This document shows positions 50,741 through 59,720 of a stretch of 64,000 nt of DNA, piece by piece (within the stretch, counting starts at the first letter, position 1; each line of letters starts with the position of its first letter). The stretch comes from Blasia pusilla (Eukaryota > Marchantiophyta > Marchantiopsida > Blasiales). The translations under genes and the position numbers were made by a program. The notes under the pieces were generated by a model. It made no database searches and was not told the DNA's origin. It was given only the letters and a program-made list of their open reading frames with translations. The stretch covers positions 6,758,001 to 6,822,000 of the forward strand of contig CM114275.1 of assembly GCA_050084515.1 (NCBI GenBank), given 5' to 3'.

Positions 50741-51680
50741 TGAGGATCCATGTCAAGCAGTTCAGGTCCATTGCTTGACCGAAGATATGGCGTCGTGATG
50801 CCTCTGACATTGACGGTACTGTGGGAAATCCCATCACTCACTCTCTCTTGTCTGCGTTGGGCTCCACCAACCATTGAACTTGGTCATCCCAAACTAAGCC
50901 AGGACAGGCCTCCTTGTATCCATAGGAAGCGGGAAAACTCACAAACGTGGGCAAGGCTGCCTGCGGCCTGCCTACCCTGTTGACCACAGTCAATGGTGGT
51001 CGATCATTGTGCCTCACTGCTTGTGATCGACGACATGGATCCAGAATAGAATCCACTAACAAATGGGAGGGCCGCTCCACTCTCGCATACGCCCTCCATA
51101 ACACCGCATGGAGCACCAAGTTGGTCCACCATAGACGTGGGCGATGGGCTCTAGAACCTACACTCGTCGCATCCAAAAACACTGTTGGGCCGATCCAGGC
51201 ATGCACCTGATGAGAACTCATCACCACCCATCACTTGGAGTCTCCTAAGATCGGCATATTCTTCAGAATGAAGGCTGGAGAATGAGACTTGTGCTCTTGC
51301 AACTGCCGTAAGACCCTCAACATCTCCCAAAATAACCTCGATCGAGTGTCAGCCAACCCGTTGCCTTGTCCAGCACTCGATTGGCCTTGACATGGCGAAT
51401 CGGAAATGACCAAATCAATGGTCCCTACCCGCTCTAAGTCCTACGCCTCCAACAACGAAATATCCCTCGATAGGGAACTCTGGTATCCCTGTACCACGGA
51501 AGCAGAAAATAAGTCGAGAAAACGTAAGTGTAACTGCACCACATATCGTAGAGAGACGCGCCTCGTAACATCATCATTCTCCACGTACAAGTACTGTTGC
51601 ACTCGCACTTCTGCCTGCAAAACATCAGCTAACCGGGTGCTAATCCCTCCAAAGAGATCTTACACTCGAATACTCTCCTC
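50741..51680 (-). pseudogene. Copy B C5 cytosine DNA methyltransferase domain
   Basis: Enzymes of this fold transfer a methyl group from AdoMet to cytosine C5. In order: motif I DLFGGIST (AdoMet loop); YLYVEND, the acidic motif II; DISLL near motif III; motif IV IDLVISDSPCQGQS with the catalytic cysteine in PCQ, followed by AGQGNGLADTRSRLFWE; motif VI region HSPAFILKNMP, where the catalytic Glu of ENV is Lys; motif VIII VGSRAHRPRLWWTNL; and motifs IX-X VMGFP and SRRHIFGQAMDL. The motif VIII and C-terminal pattern recalls DNMT3/DRM-like enzymes, but that is inference. Stop codons before motif I, before DLERVG, after GDSK and before VMGFP break the frame. Position between protease and RT is shared by copy A. 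Confidence 0.85.
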
Positions 51681-51956
51681 TAGGATACACCGCACAATGG
51701 GTGTGGTATCCAAGCATGTCATTGTAGCACTCCTTACTACCTCGGGTTCCTCAAATCCGTCACGCTCCGGTGCAAATGCCTCGCTCCAGGCGGTCTGCAC
51801 GTGCTCATCTGCCAATCGTCGAAGCTCCTCAATCGAGCCCCACAACGGCACCTCTCCTCCACGGAATGATGCGGCTACCATAACAGTCCTCTCCATAGAA
51901 ATGTCAATAACGGGAGTAGCTTCTGTATGGACATGTCCCTCAATCAAATCACTAGG

Positions 51957-52838
51957 CTAAGTGATGGCACTGCTAAATGTTGCAAAGGTCGCCACCTCTC
52001 CTCGCCATCGCTCGATCACTACACTTGTGAATCGAACGGGTAATGAGCTAAGGCACCCATCACCTGACTGCCATCCTGGTCTGTAGGACGTTGACTCCTC
52101 CCAATAATCCAGGGAAAACCCCATAGGTTTTGACACTGCTCCACCAACCAAGACGTCAAGGGACTCTACATTAGTCACTATCGCCTTGGCTCGCACCACA
52201 GACTCATCTGTAGGATGTCCCAGGCGAATCCTCACCACAACCTCCTGTCGGATGATATACTGTGTGGTACTCGCTCCACCCAAGGATATCTGTATCTGGA
52301 ATGGACAACGCTCCACATCGGCTCTTGTCAAGCCCAATCCTCTGAATGACGCTTTCCCCAACATCAGGGATTGCGCTCCTGAATCCAACAAGACGTGCTG
52401 CAGACTAAAAGCTCTACCTCCGAGACTCACCAACTGGAAGACCTCTCCTCGGTTATCCAACAACACAACACGAGGAGAAGCCATCGCGTGCTCTATCGCG
52501 GGTCTAGCGGACATCTCCGCCATCCTAGCAGCCATAGCCTGCCATGAATCCGACGTGGATGGCCTGAGCATCCGCTCCAAGGGCAAGTCCATCACCTCCT
52601 CTGCAATCACCTCCAAACATGATGCAGGAACTCCAACTCCTCGCTTACATAGTGAAGCGGCCAGCCGAAAAGCCTCGGAGGGCGGAACCCCCAACGTCAT
52701 AACATCGGAAGCAAAAAATAAAGGAGTGCGGTATACAACGGTGGCCACCCCCAACAACGTGCTCGACACATGCCCCTCCTGAGCATCAACAATAGGAGTC
52801 GTCGCACTCGCTTCTCCCATCGCCCTCCGTGCCTGCAC
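51957..52838 (-). CDS. Copy B aspartic protease region
   Basis: The open 293-codon frame contains the retropepsin signature HVLLDSGAQSLMLGKASFRG (DSGA, near residue 150), preceded by PARPAIEHAMASPRVVLLDN and followed by the flap-like ITTQYIIRQEVVVRI region read as STTQYIIRQEVVVRIRLGHP and VLVGGAVSKPMGFSLDYW. The enzyme would mature Gag-Pol. The long linker after it leads to the methyltransferase. The frame ends at a stop at 51957, then resumes in another frame (GSIEELRRLADEHVQTAWSE). Confidence 0.8.
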   Translation of the reverse strand: MQARRAMGEASATTPIVDAQEGHVSSTLLGVATVVYRTPLFFASDVMTLGVPPSEAFRLAASLCKRGVGVPASCLEVIAEEVMDLPLERMLRPSTSDSWQAMAARMAEMSARPAIEHAMASPRVVLLDNRGEVFQLVSLGGRAFSLQHVLLDSGAQSLMLGKASFRGLGLTRADVERCPFQIQISLGGASTTQYIIRQEVVVRIRLGHPTDESVVRAKAIVTNVESLDVLVGGAVSKPMGFSLDYWEESTSYRPGWQSGDGCLSSLPVRFTSVVIERWRGEVATFATFSSAIT

Positions 52839-52929
52839 ACCAACAACATCACCAACTCTCTAGGAACTTTGATGAGGACCCATCGATGGGGTCCTCATTG
52901 CCTCGGACAACGTGAAAGACTAAGGAAGC

Positions 52930-55500
52930 CTAGTCTATTTTCTGGCTTCCCCTAGTTGTGTATCCAACTCTGCGGCTGCTCCACGCGTCACAACTGCGGC
53001 CGCCTCCATTTGCGCAATCCGGCACATCCAACCAAGATCCTCAATATCTTTGGCTGCTCCATATGATGTCGATGCCACGGATCCGGCATTGGGTAACCTC
53101 AATGCCATAGCGGCAATCTGCTCTTGTAGCTGTAGATACACCCATCCCAACCTCATGTCCGGCGTCTCCCTCGGCGCGCCTAGGTGGTGGTACTCTACCT
53201 CCTCCACGGGGAGCTCCACCAACCTATCGGGAAACTCCAGCTCCTCGGCCCCCAATGGGACCACCTGGGGCACGATCTCTAGGCCACTCGGACTGGCTAC
53301 TCGCTCGGGTGCCCTCTTTGGCCCTCAGTCCGGACGTAATTCATGATGTAAATTGAAACACCATGCGCATGTATGACCATACCTCTAACAATAGTCACAC
53401 TAATAACCTCCTGGTGCAGCACCATCTTCTCCTCCATGTTGAGACACACGTCCATGACCCTGACGAGTGCAATCGCGTTGATGATGGACTCCACCACATG
53501 ACCAACAAGTAGTAGTAGGCGGTTGCTATTGAGTGGCATAGGAAGGCGCACGTCTCTGTAGTACAGCCTCCCGGTATCCTCCTTGAGCTTGTGGTGCCAC
53601 AGTCAACCTATCTCGAAGTCCACGTTGTCGTATAGTAAAATCAGCCAGTGTGTAAACTCCTTCCTCGTTAAGTGTTAGATAGAGTTTTATTAGTATTAAG
53701 TAAATTAGCTTAGGAAAAAGAAATTCTCATGTTTAAACCTCTTTATGGTGCCTCTTTTATGCGGGCCCAACTTTAGAAAAGAGGTAATAAATAAAGGATG
53801 ACTTTATAAAAGTAAAGTAGTGAGGTTGGTGCTTGAATGAAAAGCAAAAGTAGGCTTGGTTGGTGGCTAGGTTAGTTGGGGTAACTTGGAAAATATCAAG
53901 TGGGTAAAAGAAGATATTTTGGAAGAGATAAGAGGAAATCTACTTGTGTCAAAATGTGATTGGCTAAGCCTTGAGAGGAAGCCAATCACACCCTTGAGAG
54001 GAAGCCATGTGGCACAAGATAAGATTAGCTCTATTTCGTACTCTTGTGGATTTCTTGTGAGTATATAAAGAGGAGGGACCTTCAAGGGTTCATCATCTTC
54101 TATTTCACATCTTGAGTCTTTCGTGTCACTCTTGAGTGTATGGCTTTGGGATTTCTTGCTCTTCCAATGAGAGTGGATCACCCCCTCTTGGGAGAGTAGT
54201 TTGAACATGGTCTATTCTCCGAGAGATTTCAAGAGTGTGGTGTGTGTGTGGAGATGAGAGGTTTGTCACCTTAGAAGAGTGTAGTCATACTAAAATAGTG
54301 AATGTTTTGGCTTGTTACTTTCCCAATGAGGGTGAATTATCCCTCTTGGGAGAATAACTCCGCCAAAACTCATTCTTGAGGAGAGTAGAGAATGTCTATC
54401 AAATATGGATAGGGGTGGAGCACGAGTTGTACCCGACTTTCCTTTCCTCAATCCATACCATGTCAAGATACTCTTTGTAGATAGGCACTAGTTCACTCGC
54501 TATTTAGTTTATCACTTTGGGGAGGTGTTCATGAACCAAGTGATTCAATCTCCAACTCCCGTGATCCTTCTTATCGTTAAATATGGAAGGACATGGGATT
54601 GTACTTTATATGTCCTTATATAGCGATCGATGGACGTCAATAGGCCTGCTCAAGTAGGGTTTAACACTAGTTATGCTATCTTCCTCATGTACAAGCGTAA
54701 AGTAGTTTATAGGGATTTTATAATTAGGAATTTCGGGGTCCGATGTTACGAAGAAGTGATGGCCTCGGCACTTCCATTTGTGATATCTATTGTAAGAGAA
54801 TGGAGAATATACATAATAATCTTGTATTAAAAAATGAGAACTTCTTAGAGAGTTCACCTTGCATCAACCACGTCTACCGCAGCTAGAAGGCCTGCCCTTA
54901 CTCGAAGAAAGGCTCTCGACACGACAACGTTGCTGCACAGGTGATGCAACCAATCGTGACTGCTCTCGCCCAGAACCCATGGTGGCTACGCTCTCCTCCA
55001 CGGTCCTAAAAACATCTCTCAACGTAGGGGAAGTGTTCAAAAGAAGCACCCCTTCCAGCACCCGTGTCCGTAGGGTTCGGTCCAGCATCGCGTATCATGA
55101 CTAGATAGCCTGAGCCTTCGTCACCCCCTGAGTGACGTTGATCAACTGACGCAAGCAAATGTAAGCCTCACGTTAACTCTCACCTAACTCAATCGTGCCT
55201 ACTGCACCTGAAAACCTACGCAGTCCTCTACCTTGGTCGTCCATCTCGTACACCCAATTGGTAGGACCACTCAAAATGTGTGGTAATGTACTCACAAACT
55301 CCTCTACACCCTCCCTCTTGGGTGACGATGATACAGAAGGAGGTTGAGGTGATCCCTCACGTGGAGACCCTCAGAACCTTGCGCCACTCCGCGTAAAACC
55401 TCAGAGCTACTCTCACGTTCACCACCTCGCCTCTCAAAGTTCCGAACGGACCCCTTGATGACCCTTGTGCCCCTCTCACCTGATCACTCTCAACCTTGTG
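52930..55500 (-). pseudogene. Copy B gag, with two zinc-knuckle motifs, interrupted by an insertion
   Basis: The N-terminal and capsid part lies at 55500-54867 (RFSGAVGTIELG, YAMLDRTLRTRVLEGVLLLN, LRDVFRTVEESVATMGSGRE). After the 53673-54866 insertion it resumes with GVYTLADFTIRQRGLRDRL and TVAPQAQGGYREAVLQR. Two CCHC knuckles follow, CWSCGGVHHQRDC near 53520 and a CxYC-RYGHTCAWC-like second one near 53400-53350. The last part (53273-52935) carries EDLGWMCRIAQMEAAAV. It is broken by frameshifts. Confidence 0.7.
53673..54866 (+). mobile_element. LTR-like insertion (candidate solo LTR) in gag of copy B
   Basis: The 1,194-bp block starts TGTTAGATAGAG and ends GCATCA, a TG...CA pair. It contains a strong TATA box (GTATATAAAGAGGAGGGACC at 54061) and interrupts a gag frame that resumes on either side. 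It is unrelated to the A and B blocks of the host element. A target-site duplication could not be found, so the exact ends and the solo-LTR reading are inference. Confidence 0.55.
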
Positions 55501-55899
55501 AGTAATCCCTCAATCACTCATCCCAAACATGCGGCACTCGAGAATGGGGTGCGGCACTCGGCGGTATACCCTCCTCAATCAGCAATTCATACGCCGTGCT
55601 CCTTAGGGAAGGAGCGGTTTTGTGATCGAGACGGTGCAGTACGGTGCGGCCACGAGCGGCACGGCGCAGCAATCGGCAGCGCGTTGCAGCCATGGGTGTC
55701 ACGGCACGGTACTTGATCGTCGTTGAGTGGCTACCAATCACACCATAGCAGCATGAAATCAAAACTCAAACATCATAACCGGAGGTCATCTGCCTTCACT
55801 CGTTGATGATGAAACTACGATGACTGTGGCGGCCAAAACAAAGTACGTAGTGGTGACACAAGTCACAGAATCAACGAACGTCATTGAAGACCCTCCACT

Positions 55900-56045
55900 T
55901 CGTAATGGCGGCAATGGCAACCAAAGGGTGGACAACAGACGGTGGACCGTTGACGGTGACGGTTGACCGTTGATGGTGATGGTTGACCATTGACCGTTGA
56001 TGATGGTAGTTGAACGTCGATGGCAAACCATTGACGGGGACTATG
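55900..56045. repeat. Degenerate minisatellite rich in TTGACC/TTGACGG
   Basis: Within the copy B leader, units of the form GTTGACGGTGACG and GTTGACCGTTGATGG recur across 55927-56035. Several contain TTGACC or TTGACT-like cores, the W-box bound by WRKY factors. No function is shown. Confidence 0.6.
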
Positions 56046-56638
56046 ACGGCGACGGTCGCCGCCGGCGTGGCGACTGGTTTAGGGTTTGAACAATTTAACC
56101 CTAAAAATCGCCTAGCAATGAAAGTTTTGCAAGATTGACCAAAACTATTTGCTCGCAACTCCAGATGTGCATTGTTTGTTGCATAACGTGTACAACTTCA
56201 CAATCTACAACAACATCAAAAAATATTTAGAATCGGAGATTCCAGTAAAAACTGACAGGGACTGTTGTAAAGCCCAATGTCTCTTTCTCCTACACAAAAT
56301 TTGGCAGCGCTTTAGCGGTGATTTCTCCCAACAAAAATGTAAAACCTGTAAAAATGCAAATCAGCAAGCTACATAGTGCTCTTGAGAGCAGCGGTATGGG
56401 GCAACTCTCCCTCACCCCCATACATAATCCCTATCAAAAATTGGGCAGCGATTCCGCGCACCACTCTTCCACACGAAAAATTGGCAAATGCAAAGAACAA
56501 TCAAAGTAGCCCTTGCTCCGGTGAGCACTCCCATGAGCCACAGAATGGGGAACATGGTCCCTAGCCTGCAAAAACAGCGAGTGACCAGCGAGTTTCCCCA
56601 TGAAGCTCTCTCACTCTCTCATTCTCTTATTCTCTTTG

Positions 56639-57143
56639 TAAAGTAAGATCCAATCTCTCTCTACACCATCTCACACCATAACTCTCAAAGGTGTGCACTC
56701 TCTCTCATGTCAAACCAAACCCACTCTCCTAATGAAAGGCTTGGGTTACATTCACAAGGCAAGGGACCATAGCTGCGCCGCCTTATGCCAAGAGGTTCAA
56801 CAAAGAGAGAATGAGCTCTCAAGCTCTCTCTCTTGGAGGTATACCCTCTTCCCTCTCCCAAGCCCTCTAAACGGTAACCTATGCTCGTAGGTCATCTCCT
56901 TGGCTCTTGACCTACTGTAACCGGTCAAGGGCCACTTCTCGAAGTGGAAAGTCAACTATCCCCAACATGGAAACTTACCCAAAATAGTAAATTTCTATAT
57001 ATGGCTCCAAATGAGCGGAAACAAAGGGGAAACCGACTCTCTCAAGTTTCCCGGGGCCTTAACAAATCATCCTTGACCTCCTAGGCCTGTTCTCCACTAC
57101 TCGTGCAAACGCTCTGCTAGATCCCACCGATCTATCATAACAT
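56639..57143 (-). repeat. Copy B 5' terminal block A1
   Basis: In element sense it starts TGTTATGATAGATCGGTGGG at 57142 and ends GGATCTTACTTTA. It matches A2 (46489-46995) over its whole length with a few percent differences. No block B follows or precedes it; the leader starts directly with CAAAGAGAATAAG. Confidence 0.8.
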
Positions 57144-58980
57144 TCGTGATAGGGTAGTTCCTCTGCCTATGTGACCCACCACACGTCGAACAAGCCAACC
57201 TTGGTCCCTCCTGGGAAACATATGTCGGTATGGGCCGTTGCCGCATCGGCTCATGATACCTGCCCTGCTCTCTGGGCCTACCAGCTTGCTCCCGTGGTAC
57301 TGGTGCATATTGGGGCACCTGTGGGTCTACTCCTACTCGTCGACTCGTCGAACCTTGTGGTCATCACTTGCTCCTCACTCATGTTAAGCTCTACCTGCTC
57401 AGACAACTCGAAGACCACCTTCAATGTGGGCTTCGCCGTGTGAAGTCACATCGCATCCCGAACCCTCCTCCGTAGCTCCTCATCCATCACCACGTACCAA
57501 TACTTTACTGTTTGCGCCTCAGTCACCCCATATGTGGCAATGATCAACCATCGCATGCGCGTGAACGCCTCCCTCAGACTCTCACCCGATCTCTGCTGAA
57601 AATCCTCTAAACTCTTCAGCTTGTCGGTCCGCACGCCCTCGTAGCTACTCCCCAACTATTGGAAGAACTCCACTATAGGACTGAAACTTGGTGGTCCTCT
57701 ACCACGAGAGATCTTTGCCCCTAAACGCACCACTCTCGCTGCCATCCTCTCCATCTAGTCCCCGGGCTGATGGTGTAGGTCTCTCCGCTCTCACTATCCC
57801 ATCATACGCCTCGCGGCCACTAGTGGACACATACCCTGGAGCCCAATATACCCTCCAAGCATCGTTCTCTACAAAGTATAGAGATTGGAACTCCATGTAA
57901 ACATCCATCGGCGGACCCTCCAAGTGCTAGAACAACCCCTTCCATGCCATAAAAGGGTTGAACCGCGTAGGGGTCCGTATCTCCTGGAAGTCGCACCACG
58001 TGTCGAACTCTTGGATGAAGTCATCTAAATCTATGGTGCCTACTGCACCAGAGAAACGACGCATGCCCCGATGGCCCACGTTGTCCATCTCTCTCCACGT
58101 ATCATTGTCCCCATCCACGATCTTGTCACCAGACCCGCTATCTAGTAATGACGATCCAGCCAGTGATGGGAGTCGGGATGGTTCCTTACTTGAAACCCCT
58201 TGATACCTCACACCACTCCGTGTCACTCCACTACCACTACTCGTACTACCCTGTTCTTCCGATCCTTGGAAGAATGCCGTGATGATAACCCTGTCTTACT
58301 CGCTCAAGCACTCATATTTACCGAGAATCTCTGACTCTCCTCACTAGCTCACCTACGCTAATGGTAATCCTGTGATGACGCACCCGGCCTCATGCACACT
58401 CAACACTCAAGATCACTATGAGCCTCCCACTAACTTATCTAAACTACTGACACCCTCGGGTCATACGCGCGATCCCTACTCGGCAACTGCCATATATCCA
58501 CCAACATGCTATACATGAAAGGAGTCTACCCTCGTCACCATAATTGCACCCATCTAACACCAGCTACTACTCAACCCAACACTCTCAATGACACAAGATA
58601 AGTGTGGGAAAAGGGACTCGAATGGGTAACCTGATCACGGCCTCCAACCTACGGCACCATCAATGCTCACTCCTCCGCAACACGACACTCTCCTAAAACC
58701 TCCGGTCAGCAGATGCGGACTACTCCTCAACATCGGCACGGGTGTCTCCACCTCTAGCATTCCGTCACAAACCATTGGTGTGAAGCACCCATCTCGCCCT
58801 CAATCCTGGTCCACGGTACCAACACCCAATCGCAAAAACTCTCTCCAATTGCGTAACCCGAATTTACCACCTCCGTCGTCCAACCTTGTAATACATACCA
58901 ACCACGTCCGGCTCAAACCTTGTAGTCCACAAACCATGCTTGACTCCCCTACCACGTAGCTTTCCACTCACCAACAACCA
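57144..58980 (-). mobile_element. Gypsy copy C, 5' fragment (leader and gag)
   Basis: On the minus strand the leader (about 58980-58240) and gag (58226-57150) match copy A: GMRRFSGAVGTIDLDDFIQE, WAPGYVSTSGREAYDGI and FTRMRWLIIATYGVTEAQ. It ends with a zinc-knuckle-like CSTCGGSHRQRNY, right before the insertion of copy B, and continues at 46371. The upstream limit is uncertain; by 59053 LINE sequence has begun. Confidence 0.75.
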
Positions 58981-59052
58981 CATTAATCCCCGAACTGCGT
59001 AGCCAATACTACGGCGTCCACACTTACTATGTACTCAAGTGTTTAACCGCCA

Positions 59053-59720
59053 TTGCCCTACGTTCGCCTTTCCACTTTTATACGATGTGGCTCCCTCTGC
59101 GAGCCCACGGTCTCCCTACTTCCCTTTAATGCTCACTTTCCGACCCTTCTCCTAGTTCCCGGCTCTTACTCCAACAGACCCCGATGTGCTAGCTCGTGCC
59201 TTTTGGAGAGAGAGAGGCACTACTCCATGCGGGATTCCCTCATTCGTGCCGATCTCTACATGACACGTGAGGCTGAGGTGGTTGTGGCGGACGTGGTAGT
59301 CTGCAGATCCTACGCTGGGAGGCGGCGAGCCCAAGTGGTGGCCCAAGGGCGAATGCTACAAGGAGCGGCGGCGGCGGCGGCGGCGAAGAAGACACATATC
59401 TCTGATCGACTACACGAGGGACACATCTTCATCCCCCTGGCCATAGAGATGTATGGGGCTATGGGGGAGAGGTTCGACTTCGTTCTTACGGATCGCGCCC
59501 ATCATCTCCACTCGAGAAATGGGTTGTCCTTAGCTATTGCGATTCTCAGTACAGGCGGCGGGTCTCCATAGCGTTGCAGCGTGCCAGGCTAATGGGATTT
59601 TGCGGCGGGCTCAGTGTGGGAGACGCCGGCGCTAGAGGCCCACTTAGTAGTAGTCATAGCTCTCTTGTTGTTGCTGATATTGTCTCTGCTGTTGGTGAGT
59701 TTCGTCGTTAGGGGGGGGAA
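59053..59720 (+). mobile_element. LINE 3' fragment of a second lineage (endonuclease C-terminus)
   Basis: The frame at 59200-59570 reads EAEVVVADVVVC, an alanine run, then HISDRLHEGHIFIPLAIEMY and RFDFVL, and after a one-base shift RRVSIALQRARLMGF. This parallels the end of the LINE copies at 20-25 kb (DVVVVDPT, DGFIPFAVEVF, RQCISMALQRA) but is clearly diverged and more GC-rich. Upstream RT is missing, so this is a 5'-truncated insertion. The tail runs into T-rich sequence after 59710. Confidence 0.6.
59363..59384. repeat. (GGC)n trinucleotide run in the LINE fragment
   Basis: Seven GGC units in a row encode a seven-alanine run in the frame of the surrounding LINE remnant. Confidence 0.85.

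Larger units (their letters stand above)
46372..57143 (-). mobile_element. Gypsy copy B: near-complete 10.8-kb element encoding Gag, PR, DNA methyltransferase, RT, RNase H, IN and PHD
   Basis: In minus-strand order: block A1 (57143-56639), leader (to about 55500), gag (55500-52930, interrupted at 54866-53673), protease (52838-51957), C5 methyltransferase (51680-50741), RT (50163-49576), RNase H (49530-48950), integrase (48620-47800), PHD finger (47646-47320), polypurine tract (47145-47131), then B1-A2-B2 (47130-46372). CACGA flanks the insertion. A1 and A2 differ by a few percent, so insertion is fairly old. Stops in most modules show that it no longer codes for an intact polyprotein. Confidence 0.85.

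Noticed and set aside
52186-52782. 198-codon plus-strand frame
   Set aside because: Antisense of the gypsy protease frame, which has the DSGA motif on the minus strand.
46372-57143. Classification of copy B as a DIRS/PAT-type tyrosine-recombinase element because of its split repeats
   Set aside because: Integrase of the HHCC-DDE type is clearly present, no tyrosine recombinase was seen, and a 5-bp duplication flanks the element.
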